NCBI GenBank assembly: GCA_015069325.1
Contig: SVIV01000003.1
Location: 75,671 to 139,670, forward strand
Direction of reading: 5' to 3'
Length of the DNA stretch: 64,000 nt
Origin: Clostridiales bacterium
GTDB taxonomy: Bacteria; Bacillota; Clostridia; Christensenellales; UBA1242
The translations under genes and the position numbers were made by a program. Of this stretch, positions 42,137 through 51,024 are shown in pieces (positions within the stretch are counted from its first letter, which is position 1; every line of letters begins with the position of its first letter). Under the pieces are notes generated by a model that worked only from the letters and a program-made list of their open reading frames with translations, did not search any database and was not told the origin of the DNA.

Positions 42137-44098
42137 TTAGTAGATATTTGAAATCCCTGTATAAAATTTAAAGTTTTTACTTGTATCGGAAGTGTGATCT
42201 TTAAGCACCTTGTAAGTGATTTCTAAATAATCGCAACCGTCACTACCGCTAAATTTTTGTGGATTAAGGCATCCTGTTATGTATGTTTTTCCATTTAAAT
42301 TTTCGCCTTCACTAGGTTCAATCAAAGAATAATATCTTCGTGCAGGTGCAGTGCCCACTAAGACTAATGGGTTTGTTGAGACAAAAGGAGCTTTTTTGTA
42401 TCCGCCGTCTGTTCCAACATCTGTCATTAGGGCTTTGTTTCCTATTTCTGTGTTGAATGAACCAATTACCAAACGCTCTTCGTCATCAAGGTGCTTTAAT
42501 AATCCTTCATCTTTGCAGATTGCACGATAATCGTAAAAATATACATTGCCACGATCTTCATACATATCTGGAGCATTATCTGAATCGGGATCGAAAGGAC
42601 CGTCATAGACTCGTGTTTGTTCACGACCGATGGTATAAACTTTGTTATCTTTGTGGCTATAAAAGTTTAATTCAACGATGATATCAAGATATTTGCTTTC
42701 GTCCCAAGTTTCGTCTTCGGTTCCATCTCCGTCGGCATCATATTTAAGGGCAATATACATTCCATCAATCACAGTATCTTCTTTAAGCATAAATACGACT
42801 GATTGATATTCGAGTGGTTTTATGCAGTATTTATTATTGTTTGGAGATTCTTTAGGAAAATTTTCATCGCCCGCAATTACAAATGTGTCTTGTGCATATT
42901 CCATAATTTCAGAAGCAAGGAAGTTGTCTTCAATTGTTCCGCTTCCTTCTGAGTCTGCACTTCCGATAGTAACATTTTTGCAAACTCCGCTAACAATGTT
43001 GGCAACTGCAGTTTCATAATCTCTGCCTAAAGATTTTGTAGTGCTGCCTGAAAGTTCATATTCAATGAAATTCCCTTCGCTGTCAACAACTTTTGTTACT
43101 TCGTTATAGAAGGTGATATCGTCTTGCACAGAGTTGCCAATAATATTATTTAAAATCCAATCTTGAAGTTTGTTTGCCTGTCTTGAAGTAAGTCCTACAT
43201 AACTTCCTGCGGAGTTGAAAAGAGTTATAATATTTTCAAGTGCTTCATCAACGCCAATATTGTTGATTTTGACAGAATAAGCTTTGGCTCCTTCAGACGC
43301 GTAAGTAACAAGGACTTGTGCAGGCTCTAAATCTAATGCGTAACTATATATTGCATATTCAAGTGCTTTTACATAGTCTGAAAAGTTGTCATAATCATCA
43401 GCTTGGTTTGTTCCAAGATAAATCGTTTGGTATTTGCTTGCGTATGTTGTTTCAGTATATGTATCAATAAGAAAGTTGTTTAAATCTTCTATATCAGATT
43501 GGTCTGTATTGTAAATATGATTGCCAATAATTTCGTTTGCACCATTTAAAAGTGCAGAAGGAATTTCTGACCAATCATAATTAAATGACCAGTTCCATTT
43601 GCTTGTTAAGTCTGCGCCAACAAAAGCGATTGGCTGGGCAAGTGCGGTAGGAGATTCTCCTTGAACTTTTTCTTTGGTTACAATTCCCACACTATCAATC
43701 TGATGACGAATGGTGTCATAAAGGTAAGAGAGATTGGCAATATCAAAATTAGGTAGCATTTGAGTTAACATTGCATTTTGGGATATTCCATATGTCCCAT
43801 ATAACGCATTTAAAATTTCCCAAGCATATTTGCCATAATAGTCATTAGGGTTTTCTTCAGTTCCGCCAGAGCCAATGTTGTAGTCATAACTTGTAGGGCG
43901 GTATAACACCTTTGTGCCATACATATCAAATGCAAGAGATTCTGAGTCGGAATCAGTCGTTTCATTTCCGTCCAGTTCACTTTCCCATTCTTCTCTTTCA
44001 TCAGGAGATAAACCAACGCAGCCAACAAAAAGAAATGACATACAGAATATCATTAAAATGCTGATTGCCTTTAAAAATATTGATCTCTTTTTATTCAT
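42137..44098 (-). CDS. Large surface lipoprotein, unknown function
   Basis: A 653-residue exported protein. A basic start (MNKKRSIFLKAIS) and hydrophobic core lead to the lipobox LFVGC, so the Cys at about residue 27 should be lipidated. Next comes an acidic linker (ESELDGNETTDSDSES). The mature protein is acidic and Asn/Tyr/Ser-rich with long helical and beta stretches but no family that I know. The region near residue 455-475 (ALKYDADGDGTEDETWDESKY) has a calcium-loop-like DADGDGTED motif. No ribosome site stronger than a purine run is seen before the ATG. Divergent from the next lipoprotein gene. Confidence 0.7.
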   Translation of the reverse strand: MNKKRSIFLKAISILMIFCMSFLFVGCVGLSPDEREEWESELDGNETTDSDSESLAFDMYGTKVLYRPTSYDYNIGSGGTEENPNDYYGKYAWEILNALYGTYGISQNAMLTQMLPNFDIANLSYLYDTIRHQIDSVGIVTKEKVQGESPTALAQPIAFVGADLTSKWNWSFNYDWSEIPSALLNGANEIIGNHIYNTDQSDIEDLNNFLIDTYTETTYASKYQTIYLGTNQADDYDNFSDYVKALEYAIYSYALDLEPAQVLVTYASEGAKAYSVKINNIGVDEALENIITLFNSAGSYVGLTSRQANKLQDWILNNIIGNSVQDDITFYNEVTKVVDSEGNFIEYELSGSTTKSLGRDYETAVANIVSGVCKNVTIGSADSEGSGTIEDNFLASEIMEYAQDTFVIAGDENFPKESPNNNKYCIKPLEYQSVVFMLKEDTVIDGMYIALKYDADGDGTEDETWDESKYLDIIVELNFYSHKDNKVYTIGREQTRVYDGPFDPDSDNAPDMYEDRGNVYFYDYRAICKDEGLLKHLDDEERLVIGSFNTEIGNKALMTDVGTDGGYKKAPFVSTNPLVLVGTAPARRYYSLIEPSEGENLNGKTYITGCLNPQKFSGSDGCDYLEITYKVLKDHTSDTSKNFKFYTGISNIY

Positions 44099-44162
44099 AT
44101 TTATATTGTAACCATTTTTGATATAAAAATCAACTAATCATAGACATTTGCAAATATAATTA

Positions 44163-44191
44163 TTGACAAATATATAGAGAAATGATAAAAT
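44163..44191 (+). promoter_or_regulatory. Promoter of the N/Q-linker lipoprotein gene
   Basis: TTGACA, 17-nt spacer, TAAAAT, 23 nt before the ATG. Confidence 0.7.
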
Positions 44192-44214
44192 AAAATTAAT
44201 ATTTAGGGGGATTT

Positions 44215-45666
44215 ATGCAAGAAAAGGATTCGCTAAAGACAAGAAAGTTTTATTGCTTAACAAAAGCTTTGTCTGGTTTTGCTATGATTGCGACTATTTT
44301 TGGCGGGGCTTTAGGCTTTGTGGGGTGTGGTAAAACTCCAGAGAAGCCACCAGTTGTTGACAATGGGAATAATAATCAAGACAACGAAAATAATCAACAA
44401 AATAATCAGCAAGACAATAATCAAGGCAACGAAAACAATCAAGGCAACGAAAACAATCAAGGGGGGCAAACTTCAGAGCCTACACCAACTCCAACGCCAG
44501 AAGTAGAGTTGACTTTTGAAGAATTTCTTTCGCAGTATCCCGATTTGGCAAACGAGTTTGTGTCTGATTTAACAAGTGAACTTTCCTATGCAAAAGACAT
44601 TCTTTCAACAAGTTTTAAATTCATTGCTAGTGATGACAAAATTGAAGGATTGACTGTTGTTAATGTTGTTAAAACAGGCGAAACAACAAGAGAAGTTAAA
44701 GTGGCAACAATCAACCTTATTGGTGGTGTTGATGTTGAAGATATTGTTGAAGGTAATGCTCAAACAGTCCTTACAATTGAAAGTGAAACTGTTTTGTCTT
44801 TTGATGCAAAAGAAGAATTCAGGCAACAAACAGATATAAAATCGCAAATAGACGAAGTAGTTGCTGAATATTTAGGTGAAGATTGCACAGAAACTCAAGA
44901 TTATATACAAGAAACTTTTGTGCCACAAACTGTGAAAGAACTCGTGCAAGATTATCCAGCACTTGTCAATCAAGTGTTAAACCAGCATTTTCTTGATGAT
45001 GCACTTAAAACAGGCAGGACAACATCGCTTGATGCAAATTTAATTAAAAGTGCAAAATGGTATTTGAATGGAGAAAAAGAAATAGAATCTATTGATTTTG
45101 TGTTGACTTATAATCAAAACGCAGAAGCAGAAAGAGTGTATGCCTATGGCTTAACATTTGATAATGTTATTGCAATTTCAGATATTTTAAACAATGAGAA
45201 TTTAATCGGGGTTACACCAAAGAAAATTCAACATTATTCATTCTCTTATAATAAGGCTATTCAAGGCACTCGTGATGACCTTATGAATGCGATATTTAAA
45301 GCTTATGGTATGAGCGAAAATTGTCCAGAAGGAGCAATTAGATTGTTTAAAGATGGTGGAGACCAGTTGTCTTTAACTTTGGGAGAAGTTCGAGAATTTG
45401 TTGTTGCTCAAATTACGGATAGTGAGATAACAGAATTTAAAATGTGGTGCAAAAGAGCATCTTCAGATAATGCATATATAGAAAAAATGAAAAATATTAG
45501 TAATTTTGCTTTTTATGAAGAAAAAGCAGTATCTTTAAACGGCCAATTTGTTGAATATGTGCCAACGACAACTACGGTTAAACCAACATCAGCTAAACCG
45601 GCATTGCAATTGCCACAAAACAAGCAATTAGTTGCAAGATTAGAAAACAGGAAATATATGGAATAA
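44215..45666 (+). CDS. Lipoprotein with Asn/Gln-rich linker
   Basis: A 483-residue exported protein. Signal sequence with lipobox GFVGC (Cys near residue 38) is followed by a low-complexity spacer of NNQ, NNQGNE and PTPTPTP units (residues about 45-95) that would hold the folded part away from the membrane. The remaining ~390 residues are mixed alpha/beta, with no recognised motif, and the C-terminus has a second Thr/Pro/Lys-rich tail (VPTTTTVKPTSAKP). GGGGG ribosome site. Divergent from the 653-residue lipoprotein; both may belong to lineage-specific cell-surface families. Confidence 0.75.
   Translation: MQEKDSLKTRKFYCLTKALSGFAMIATIFGGALGFVGCGKTPEKPPVVDNGNNNQDNENNQQNNQQDNNQGNENNQGNENNQGGQTSEPTPTPTPEVELTFEEFLSQYPDLANEFVSDLTSELSYAKDILSTSFKFIASDDKIEGLTVVNVVKTGETTREVKVATINLIGGVDVEDIVEGNAQTVLTIESETVLSFDAKEEFRQQTDIKSQIDEVVAEYLGEDCTETQDYIQETFVPQTVKELVQDYPALVNQVLNQHFLDDALKTGRTTSLDANLIKSAKWYLNGEKEIESIDFVLTYNQNAEAERVYAYGLTFDNVIAISDILNNENLIGVTPKKIQHYSFSYNKAIQGTRDDLMNAIFKAYGMSENCPEGAIRLFKDGGDQLSLTLGEVREFVVAQITDSEITEFKMWCKRASSDNAYIEKMKNISNFAFYEEKAVSLNGQFVEYVPTTTTVKPTSAKPALQLPQNKQLVARLENRKYME
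44345..44480 (+). repeat. Low-complexity coding repeat (Asn/Gln/Asp/Glu linker)
   Basis: Repeated AATCAAGGCAACGAAAAC units (44420-44460) encode NQGNEN copies inside the lipoprotein linker. Such repeats can change length by slippage. Confidence 0.7.
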
Positions 45667-45683
45667 ACTTAAAAGTTTAATTA

Positions 45684-45717
45684 TAAAAAAGAAATAGCGT
45701 TTGCTGTTTCTTTTTTG
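45684..45717 (+). terminator. Intrinsic terminator
   Basis: Stem AAAAGAAATAGC / GCTGTTTCTTTT with GTTT loop and T-run. Confidence 0.85.
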
Positions 45718-45760
45718 TCAAAGTGGAGCATTCAAGAATAAATATTATCAAGGAGAAATT

Positions 45761-46636
45761 ATGAAATGTTTATTTGAAGGAAGTGCGACCGCTCTTGTTA
45801 CGCCTTTTAGTTGTGGAAAAGTGGATAACTTTGCACTTGAAAATTTAATTGAAAAATGCATTGTTGAAGGCGTAAAAGCCATTGTTGTTTTAGGGACAAC
45901 AGGAGAAAGTGCAACTGTTACTGACGACGAAAGAGTTGCCATTATAAAACTTGCAAAAAAAACGATAGCGGGTCGAGTGAAACTTATAGTTGGCACAGGA
46001 AGTAATAATTTTGAAAAGGCATATCAATATACATTGTTGGCAAAAGAATTTGGTGTGGACGGGGCGCTAGTTGTTTCGCCATATTATAACAAAACATCGC
46101 AAGATGGCATTATTGAATATTACAAAAGGTTATGTGAGATTAAACTTCCTATTATAATGTATAACGTGCCTAGTAGAACTGGGCTCAACATTGAAATTGA
46201 TACAATAAAAAGGCTTGCAAACTTGGATATGATATATGGGCTTAAAGAAAGCACAAGTGATATTGATAGAATTATTAATTTAAGTCAAGTTTGTAAAAAT
46301 AAAATTGCTTTATATAGTGGAGAAGACCATTTAAACTACATTTTTTATGCTTTAGGTGGGCAGGGCACAGTAAGCGTAACAGCAAATGCATTTCCTATGC
46401 AGGTGCAAAAGGTATTCGATTTGGTTCAACTGGGGCTATTTAAAGATGCGTCGCAGTTGCAAAATAAATTGCAGGGCATCAATAAGGCATTGTTTTGCCA
46501 AACAAACCCTATTCCTATAAAGTATTTGCTTTCAACTATGGGGCTGTGTAAAAACGAGTTGCGCTTGCCACTTATCCCCATTTCCACAAACGGCAAAAAA
46601 ATTATTGAAAAACAGCAAAAAAGGTTGTCATTATGA
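45761..46636 (+). CDS. dapA: 4-hydroxy-tetrahydrodipicolinate synthase
   Basis: A 291-residue DapA/N-acetylneuraminate lyase-family aldolase that condenses pyruvate with aspartate semialdehyde, the first step to lysine and diaminopimelate. Motifs: VLGTTGESATVTDDE, the catalytic Tyr in IMYNVPSRTGLNIE, the Schiff-base Lys in YGLKESTSD and GEDHLNYIFYALGGQGTVS. Start is the ATG after AAGGAG, giving MKCLFEGSATALVTPF; a longer upstream frame lacks a ribosome site. The terminator overlaps the last codons. Length is normal. Confidence 0.93.
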   Translation: MKCLFEGSATALVTPFSCGKVDNFALENLIEKCIVEGVKAIVVLGTTGESATVTDDERVAIIKLAKKTIAGRVKLIVGTGSNNFEKAYQYTLLAKEFGVDGALVVSPYYNKTSQDGIIEYYKRLCEIKLPIIMYNVPSRTGLNIEIDTIKRLANLDMIYGLKESTSDIDRIINLSQVCKNKIALYSGEDHLNYIFYALGGQGTVSVTANAFPMQVQKVFDLVQLGLFKDASQLQNKLQGINKALFCQTNPIPIKYLLSTMGLCKNELRLPLIPISTNGKKIIEKQQKRLSL

Positions 46637-46648
46637 CAACCTTTTTTG
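46613..46648 (+). terminator. Terminator overlapping the dapA stop
   Basis: Stem AAAAAAGGTTGTCAT / ATGACAACCTTTTTT; the stop codon lies inside the hairpin. Confidence 0.88.
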
Positions 46649-46702
46649 TGGATAGTTTGACAAATTTCTATTAAATATGTTATTTTAAAAGCAGGAGTAA
46701 AA

Positions 46703-47653
46703 ATGAGATTTGTAATAACAGGTGGCACTGGCCATATAGGAAACAATTTAATAAGATTTATTAGAAGTTCTCAGCCGGAAAGTGAAATTCTTGCACTGGT
46801 GAGGAGAAAAGGGGATATATCCTTGCAAGGAGTAGATTGCACACAAGTTGTGGGGGATTTTTCTCGTGAGTTTTTGCAGGAAAACATACAGGCAAATGAT
46901 ATCGTTTTGCATTTAATAGGACTTATTGATTTAAAAGATAATAAAAAAGAAGAAACTTTGAAAATTAATTATCTTCTTACAAAAGATATTTGTGATGTGG
47001 CAAGAGAAAAAAATGTCAAAAAGTTTGTGTATGTGGGAAGCGTTGATGGGATTTATAAAGAAGGCGATGGGGAAATTTGTGAACCTGAAAGATATTTCCC
47101 AGATTTAGTGAAAGGCAATTATGCCCAAAGTAAGGCACTTGCAAGCGAATATGTATTGCAAGTTATCAACAATAATCCAAATTTGAACTATGCTATAGCT
47201 ATTCCTAGTGCAGTTATGGGCATTAATGACTTCAAGCCATCTGCAGTTGGGAAAATTATTAATGATTGTATTAATGGCAAGGCAGAACTTGGCATTAAAG
47301 GTGGTTATAATTTTGTTGATGTCGAAGATGTTTGTAAGGCTATTTATGATATTGCACTATCAAATCATCGCGGTCAATATATAATTAGTGGGCACAATGT
47401 AACGGTTAAGGAACTTTATGCTTGTCTAAACAAAATTAAAGGTTTTAAGAAAAGACCGATTATATTTCCTACGTGGGTGGCTCGCCTTGCTTGTCCGTTT
47501 GTAAAGGTATTAAATAAAATCACATTAAAGGCATTGCAGGAACAACATAATTATTCTTTTGTAAAAGCAAACAAAGATTTTGGTTATCAACCAAAAAGTT
47601 TTGAAGAGACATTGAAAAACACAATTCATTGGTTTGAAAACCGCAAAAACTAG
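46703..47653 (+). CDS. NAD-dependent epimerase/dehydratase family protein (extended SDR)
   Basis: A 316-residue extended short-chain dehydrogenase-like protein. The Rossmann motif is VITGGTGHIGNNLIRF, followed by an SDR acidic/Asp region and KKFVYVGSVDGI. The active-site YxxxK is YAQSKALASEYV. The C-terminal part has the substrate region FPTWVARLACPFVKVLNKI. AGGAG before the ATG. Members act as sugar-nucleotide epimerases, dihydroflavonol-reductase-like enzymes or quinone-oxidoreductase subunits. I cannot choose, and a promoter-like TTGACA stands upstream. Confidence 0.85.
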   Translation: MRFVITGGTGHIGNNLIRFIRSSQPESEILALVRRKGDISLQGVDCTQVVGDFSREFLQENIQANDIVLHLIGLIDLKDNKKEETLKINYLLTKDICDVAREKNVKKFVYVGSVDGIYKEGDGEICEPERYFPDLVKGNYAQSKALASEYVLQVINNNPNLNYAIAIPSAVMGINDFKPSAVGKIINDCINGKAELGIKGGYNFVDVEDVCKAIYDIALSNHRGQYIISGHNVTVKELYACLNKIKGFKKRPIIFPTWVARLACPFVKVLNKITLKALQEQHNYSFVKANKDFGYQPKSFEETLKNTIHWFENRKN

Positions 47654-47680
47654 AAAAGATGAAAAAAAAATCAAAAATAG

Positions 47681-47709
47681 TTGCAAAAACTTTTGAGAGT
47701 TGATACAAT
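47681..47709 (+). promoter_or_regulatory. Promoter of the DegV gene
   Basis: TTGCAA, 17-nt spacer, TACAAT, 24 nt before the ATG. Confidence 0.7.
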
Positions 47710-47733
47710 TAATACGTAAACAAAGGAGATTTT

Positions 47734-48609
47734 ATGGAAAAGGTAAAAATTATTACAGATTCAAATTCAGGAATTTCACAAGCAGAAGGCGAGAGTCTTG
47801 GTATTTTTGTTATACCTATGCCATTTTTGATTGCTGGCGATGAGTTTGAAGAAGAAATCTCTATTTCCCAAGATGAATTTTATGAAAAATTAAAATCAAA
47901 CCCAAGTATCAGCACGTCTTGTCCTGCTCCGGGATATTTAATGGATTTGTGGGATACTCAATTAAAAGAATATGATAGTATTGTGTATATACCTATGTCT
48001 AGTGGTCTTTCAAGCACTTGCACAAATGCAAGAAGACTTGCCGAAGAATATGCTGGAAGAGTTCAAGTTGTGGATAACCAAAGAATTTCTGTTACACAAA
48101 AAATGAGTGTATATGAAGCGGTGGAGTTGGCAAAGCAAGGTAAAAGTGCTCTTGAAATTAGGCAATATCTTGAAAAATCTAAAGACAAAGCTTCAATATA
48201 TATTTGTGTGGATACACTCAAATATCTCAAACAAGGAGGAAGAATTTCTGCCACCGCGGCGGCGCTTGGCAGTATGCTGCGCGTAAAACCAATTCTTTCA
48301 TCGCGCGGGGGAAGATTTGAAAAGTTTGCAATGGCGATGTCTATGGGACAGGCTAAACGACGTATGATGCAACAGATTAAACTTGAATTAGAAGGAGAGT
48401 TTAAGGAAGAATATCAAGCCGGTAAAATGGTGCTTTTTGTTGCTCATACATATAATGAAACAGAAGCTCAAAAATTTAAAGAAGAAGTTGAAAAAGACTT
48501 TAATATGCCAGTTAGGTTTGTAGATCCACTTTCGTTGAGTGTTTCTTGTCATATTGGACCAGGAGCACTTGCTCTTGCAATGGCTGTAAATGAATATGCG
48601 AAATTTTAA
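47734..48609 (+). CDS. DegV family fatty-acid-binding protein
   Basis: A 291-residue DegV/FakB-type protein. It begins VKIITDSNSGISQAEGESLGIFVIPMPF, with the EDD-fold entry motif. Ser/Thr at SISTSCPAPGYLM and the SSGLSSTCTNAR loop are the fatty-acid carboxylate contacts. YVCVDTLKYLKQGGRIS-type (here IYICVDTLKYLKQGGRIS) is the family signature before the lid. Members bind fatty acids and, as FakB, present them to the kinase FakA. AAAGGAG ribosome site. Its terminator overlaps the stop codon. Confidence 0.92.
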   Translation: MEKVKIITDSNSGISQAEGESLGIFVIPMPFLIAGDEFEEEISISQDEFYEKLKSNPSISTSCPAPGYLMDLWDTQLKEYDSIVYIPMSSGLSSTCTNARRLAEEYAGRVQVVDNQRISVTQKMSVYEAVELAKQGKSALEIRQYLEKSKDKASIYICVDTLKYLKQGGRISATAAALGSMLRVKPILSSRGGRFEKFAMAMSMGQAKRRMMQQIKLELEGEFKEEYQAGKMVLFVAHTYNETEAQKFKEEVEKDFNMPVRFVDPLSLSVSCHIGPGALALAMAVNEYAKF

Positions 48610-48627
48610 AATTTCGCATTTTTTTAG
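48594..48627 (+). terminator. Terminator overlapping the DegV-gene stop
   Basis: Stem ATGCGAAATTTT / AAAATTTCGCAT with T-run; palindromic core. Confidence 0.88.
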
Positions 48628-48638
48628 TCCGTTTGATA

Positions 48639-48665
48639 TTGACAATAAAAGGGCTGTGTGATAAT
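48639..48665 (+). promoter_or_regulatory. Promoter giving a probably leaderless mRNA
   Basis: TTGACA, 15-nt spacer, GATAAT (or TAATAT three bases on). Only 8 nt or fewer lie before the ATG and no Shine-Dalgarno is present. Confidence 0.6.
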
Positions 48666-48673
48666 ATTTTAGT

Positions 48674-49519
48674 ATGAAAAGCGAATGCAAGGAGTTTTTA
48701 CAAGATTATATCTCTAGACATTACTATGAAAATTCGGAAGAATATGATTTTTGTGCACTTTTTAGGCAATATTCTGCCTTTGAAATTAGGTGCAGAAATG
48801 ATATTAAACCGGCCATAGATGAGTTTTTTGCGTTTCTTAAAATATACAATGACATCATCTTTAAAAATGGGATTAAAAATCCACCAAAACTTATTCGTTA
48901 TTCTTCAAAAGCGTTGCACAGCTTGTTTGATAAACCATTATCAGCAGGGCAGTATGTTTTTGCAGAAGTTGTAAAAAAAATAGCACCTAGTAAGCGAGAG
49001 ACTGCAATTTTAGAAGTAGGTGCGGGAATGTATCCTAAAACTGCAATATACTTAGCTCAAACTATGAATAATATATCTGTTATGGAGAAAAACCTTATTC
49101 TCTCAAACGAGAGTATGAAAGCGATGAATGTTGACGCATATCGTGAAGTATTCAATGATAATACGCAGATTAAAGATTATGATTTTATTGTTGGAAGATT
49201 TCCTTGCACTGCAATTGAGAGCATAGTTTCAAGTTGCACAAAAGAAAATAAACCATTTTTTATTGAACTTTGCTCTTGCGCTTTGCCTAAAGAATCTGGA
49301 CAAGCAAAAGATATCAAACAATGGGAAAATATTTTAAAACAATATGATTGCAAGATTAAATTCCTTCAAGAAAGATATGTTCATAATATGGATATTTCTA
49401 ATGGACAATTTCAAAAAATAAGAGTTTTACACTCTTCTGGAACAAGGATTGCAAGGAAAACACATACAGATAACTGTTTTGATGAGTTGCACCTAGACGA
49501 AGATATTGATTTGATATAA
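48674..49519 (+). CDS. Putative SAM-dependent methyltransferase-like protein
   Basis: A 281-residue protein. A Rossmann-type SAM motif is visible as AILEVGAGMYPKTAIYLAQ near residue 115, followed by VMEKNLILSNES and YDFIVGRFPCTAIE, the order seen in class I methyltransferases. The N-terminal ~100 residues are helical and Tyr/Phe-rich (HYYENSEEYDFCALFRQY). The C-terminal FLQERYVHNMDISNGQFQ is unassigned. I call it methyltransferase-like because motifs beyond motif I are weak. The mRNA appears leaderless. Confidence 0.6.
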   Translation: MKSECKEFLQDYISRHYYENSEEYDFCALFRQYSAFEIRCRNDIKPAIDEFFAFLKIYNDIIFKNGIKNPPKLIRYSSKALHSLFDKPLSAGQYVFAEVVKKIAPSKRETAILEVGAGMYPKTAIYLAQTMNNISVMEKNLILSNESMKAMNVDAYREVFNDNTQIKDYDFIVGRFPCTAIESIVSSCTKENKPFFIELCSCALPKESGQAKDIKQWENILKQYDCKIKFLQERYVHNMDISNGQFQKIRVLHSSGTRIARKTHTDNCFDELHLDEDIDLI

Positions 49520-49549
49520 AAAAGCATATCTTACTGATATGCTTTTTTA
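49517..49549 (+). terminator. Intrinsic terminator
   Basis: Stem AAAGCATATC / GATATGCTTT with TTACT loop and T-run. Confidence 0.85.
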
Positions 49550-49564
49550 TATTTAATCATTTTT

Positions 49565-50404
49565 TTATCCAATTACAGGAATGTCAGTTGGGAATACGAT
49601 GTCTCCTTCATATTGAGCAAATTCAAATTGAATTTTGCATTTAAACGACATTGCACCTTGTTCTGATGATAAAGAGCCATTGAATTCCATATCCATAGTT
49701 GCACCGACAAATGCACCATTTTCGAATACATAATATATTATCGCATCACCATAAGAGAAAGAAGATTCTCCAAAGATATCTAAACCTTCTGATAGTGCTC
49801 CAGAATTTTCCATAAACGATTCAAGAAGAGAACCATCTAAAGTAACTTTAAATTTTGTAGTAGTTTCATTTTCATCAACTTTTACATTTAAACCAGCCAA
49901 ATCATTTGCTGAAAAAGATTCAAAAACTTGGTCCATTGAAAGATTTGAGCCAGTATATTGATCAAAGTTTTCTAAAAGATAAGGGTGAGACCAATCGCCT
50001 TGACCATCATTCATAGTAAGGTAGTTGTCTTTGATATAAAGGTTTGTTGTTATATTTTCGTTTATACCAGCACCAGATGCTTTGTTTGTTGACACCAAAG
50101 ACATATTTAATGTTGAGCCATCTGCACTAAGTTTGATTATTGATTCTGTTTTAGAATCAGTTTTAACAGTCATTCCCATCATAGACATTGACATATCCAT
50201 ATTAATGAGCATTTTGTATGAGTTAAGTTCGGTTGTTGCTTCATTATTTGCAACATATTCTTGCATTGAAGCATAAGAAGATGTTGTAGAATATGATCCA
50301 GTTGTATCAACCAATGTGTGGTTATTCCCCCCGCAAGCAGTAAGTGCGAATGCACAAGGGATAACTGCAATACCAACAGCAAGTGTTTTTAAAGATTTTT
50401 TCAT
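49565..50404 (-). CDS. Lipoprotein, DUF6612/LppX-like fold candidate
   Basis: A 279-residue exported lipoprotein: basic start MKKSLKTLAVG and lipobox ALTAC, then GGNNHTLVDTTG. The mature part is regular, with repeated amphipathic strands rich in Met, Ser and Thr (YKMLINMDMSMSMMGMTVK, IIYYVFENGAFVGATMDMEF). This fits the lipid-binding half-barrel of LppX/LolA-like lipoproteins. No catalytic residues. AGGAGG ribosome site. Convergent with the methyltransferase-like gene and followed by the ASCH gene. Confidence 0.75.
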   Translation of the reverse strand: MKKSLKTLAVGIAVIPCAFALTACGGNNHTLVDTTGSYSTTSSYASMQEYVANNEATTELNSYKMLINMDMSMSMMGMTVKTDSKTESIIKLSADGSTLNMSLVSTNKASGAGINENITTNLYIKDNYLTMNDGQGDWSHPYLLENFDQYTGSNLSMDQVFESFSANDLAGLNVKVDENETTTKFKVTLDGSLLESFMENSGALSEGLDIFGESSFSYGDAIIYYVFENGAFVGATMDMEFNGSLSSEQGAMSFKCKIQFEFAQYEGDIVFPTDIPVIG

Positions 50405-50471
50405 AATAATTTCCTCCTAATATATCTTTAGTATACATCAATAGACAAAAAAATCAAAACATATTTTTAAA

Positions 50472-50906
50472 TTATTTCAATTTTTTGATTTTGTCAAAAA
50501 GTGGGTTGTTGGAATAAATATAGGTATAATATTGTGGCATTGTTATGTTGCTTTGAATTTTTCTCATTTCTGAGAGAGAAAGTGGACAGGTGAATTTGTT
50601 GACGCAAGAAAGTTCCAGTGCAAAACAAGTTTCGCTATTTTTAAAATAGTTTTCAATTTCGCCTTTATCTTGTCGTTTGTCATAGCCGGTTATTTTTAAA
50701 ATTTCATCTAAATTGCCTTTATGAACTTTTGAAACTTCAAATTTGCCTATAATTTTCTTATCTTCTTTTGCGGAATATACATATACAGGTTTGTTTAAAT
50801 CTTCATTTTTTATTGGCGACTTTCGAAATTCAAAATGTTTAGTCCCAGCAAAGATTTGTTTTGCATAATATGACAAAATAGAGATTACAATAATTTTTTC
50901 TTTCAT
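50472..50906 (-). CDS. ASCH-like (PUA-fold) protein
   Basis: A 144-residue protein with the ASCH/PUA-like pattern: an early basic/aromatic strand (VISILSYYAKQIFAGTKHFEFRK), followed by VYVYSAKEDKKIIGKFEVSKV. In ASCH proteins the corresponding G-x-K-x-x-E-x-R block binds nucleic acid or nucleotides; here GTKHFEFRK fits. The C-terminal half is helical and ends PQYYTYIYSNNPLFDKIKKL. Overlapping function with defence is suggested only by its location. A second ASCH gene lies inside the integrated element at 60.9 kb. Confidence 0.7.
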   Translation of the reverse strand: MKEKIIVISILSYYAKQIFAGTKHFEFRKSPIKNEDLNKPVYVYSAKEDKKIIGKFEVSKVHKGNLDEILKITGYDKRQDKGEIENYFKNSETCFALELSCVNKFTCPLSLSEMRKIQSNITMPQYYTYIYSNNPLFDKIKKLK

Positions 50907-50988
50907 ATGATAAGTTCCTTTCTTTCTATATGATAACAGAAAGATCGTTGAAAATCAAATAATAATTCACGATATGATAGAATATAAT

Positions 50989-51016
50989 TTGACATTTTTC
51001 GACGCGGAGTGATAAT
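50989..51016 (+). promoter_or_regulatory. Promoter giving a probably leaderless mRNA
   Basis: TTGACA, 16-nt spacer, GATAAT, then 8 nt to the ATG; no Shine-Dalgarno. Confidence 0.65.
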
Positions 51017-51024
51017 ATTGTTGT

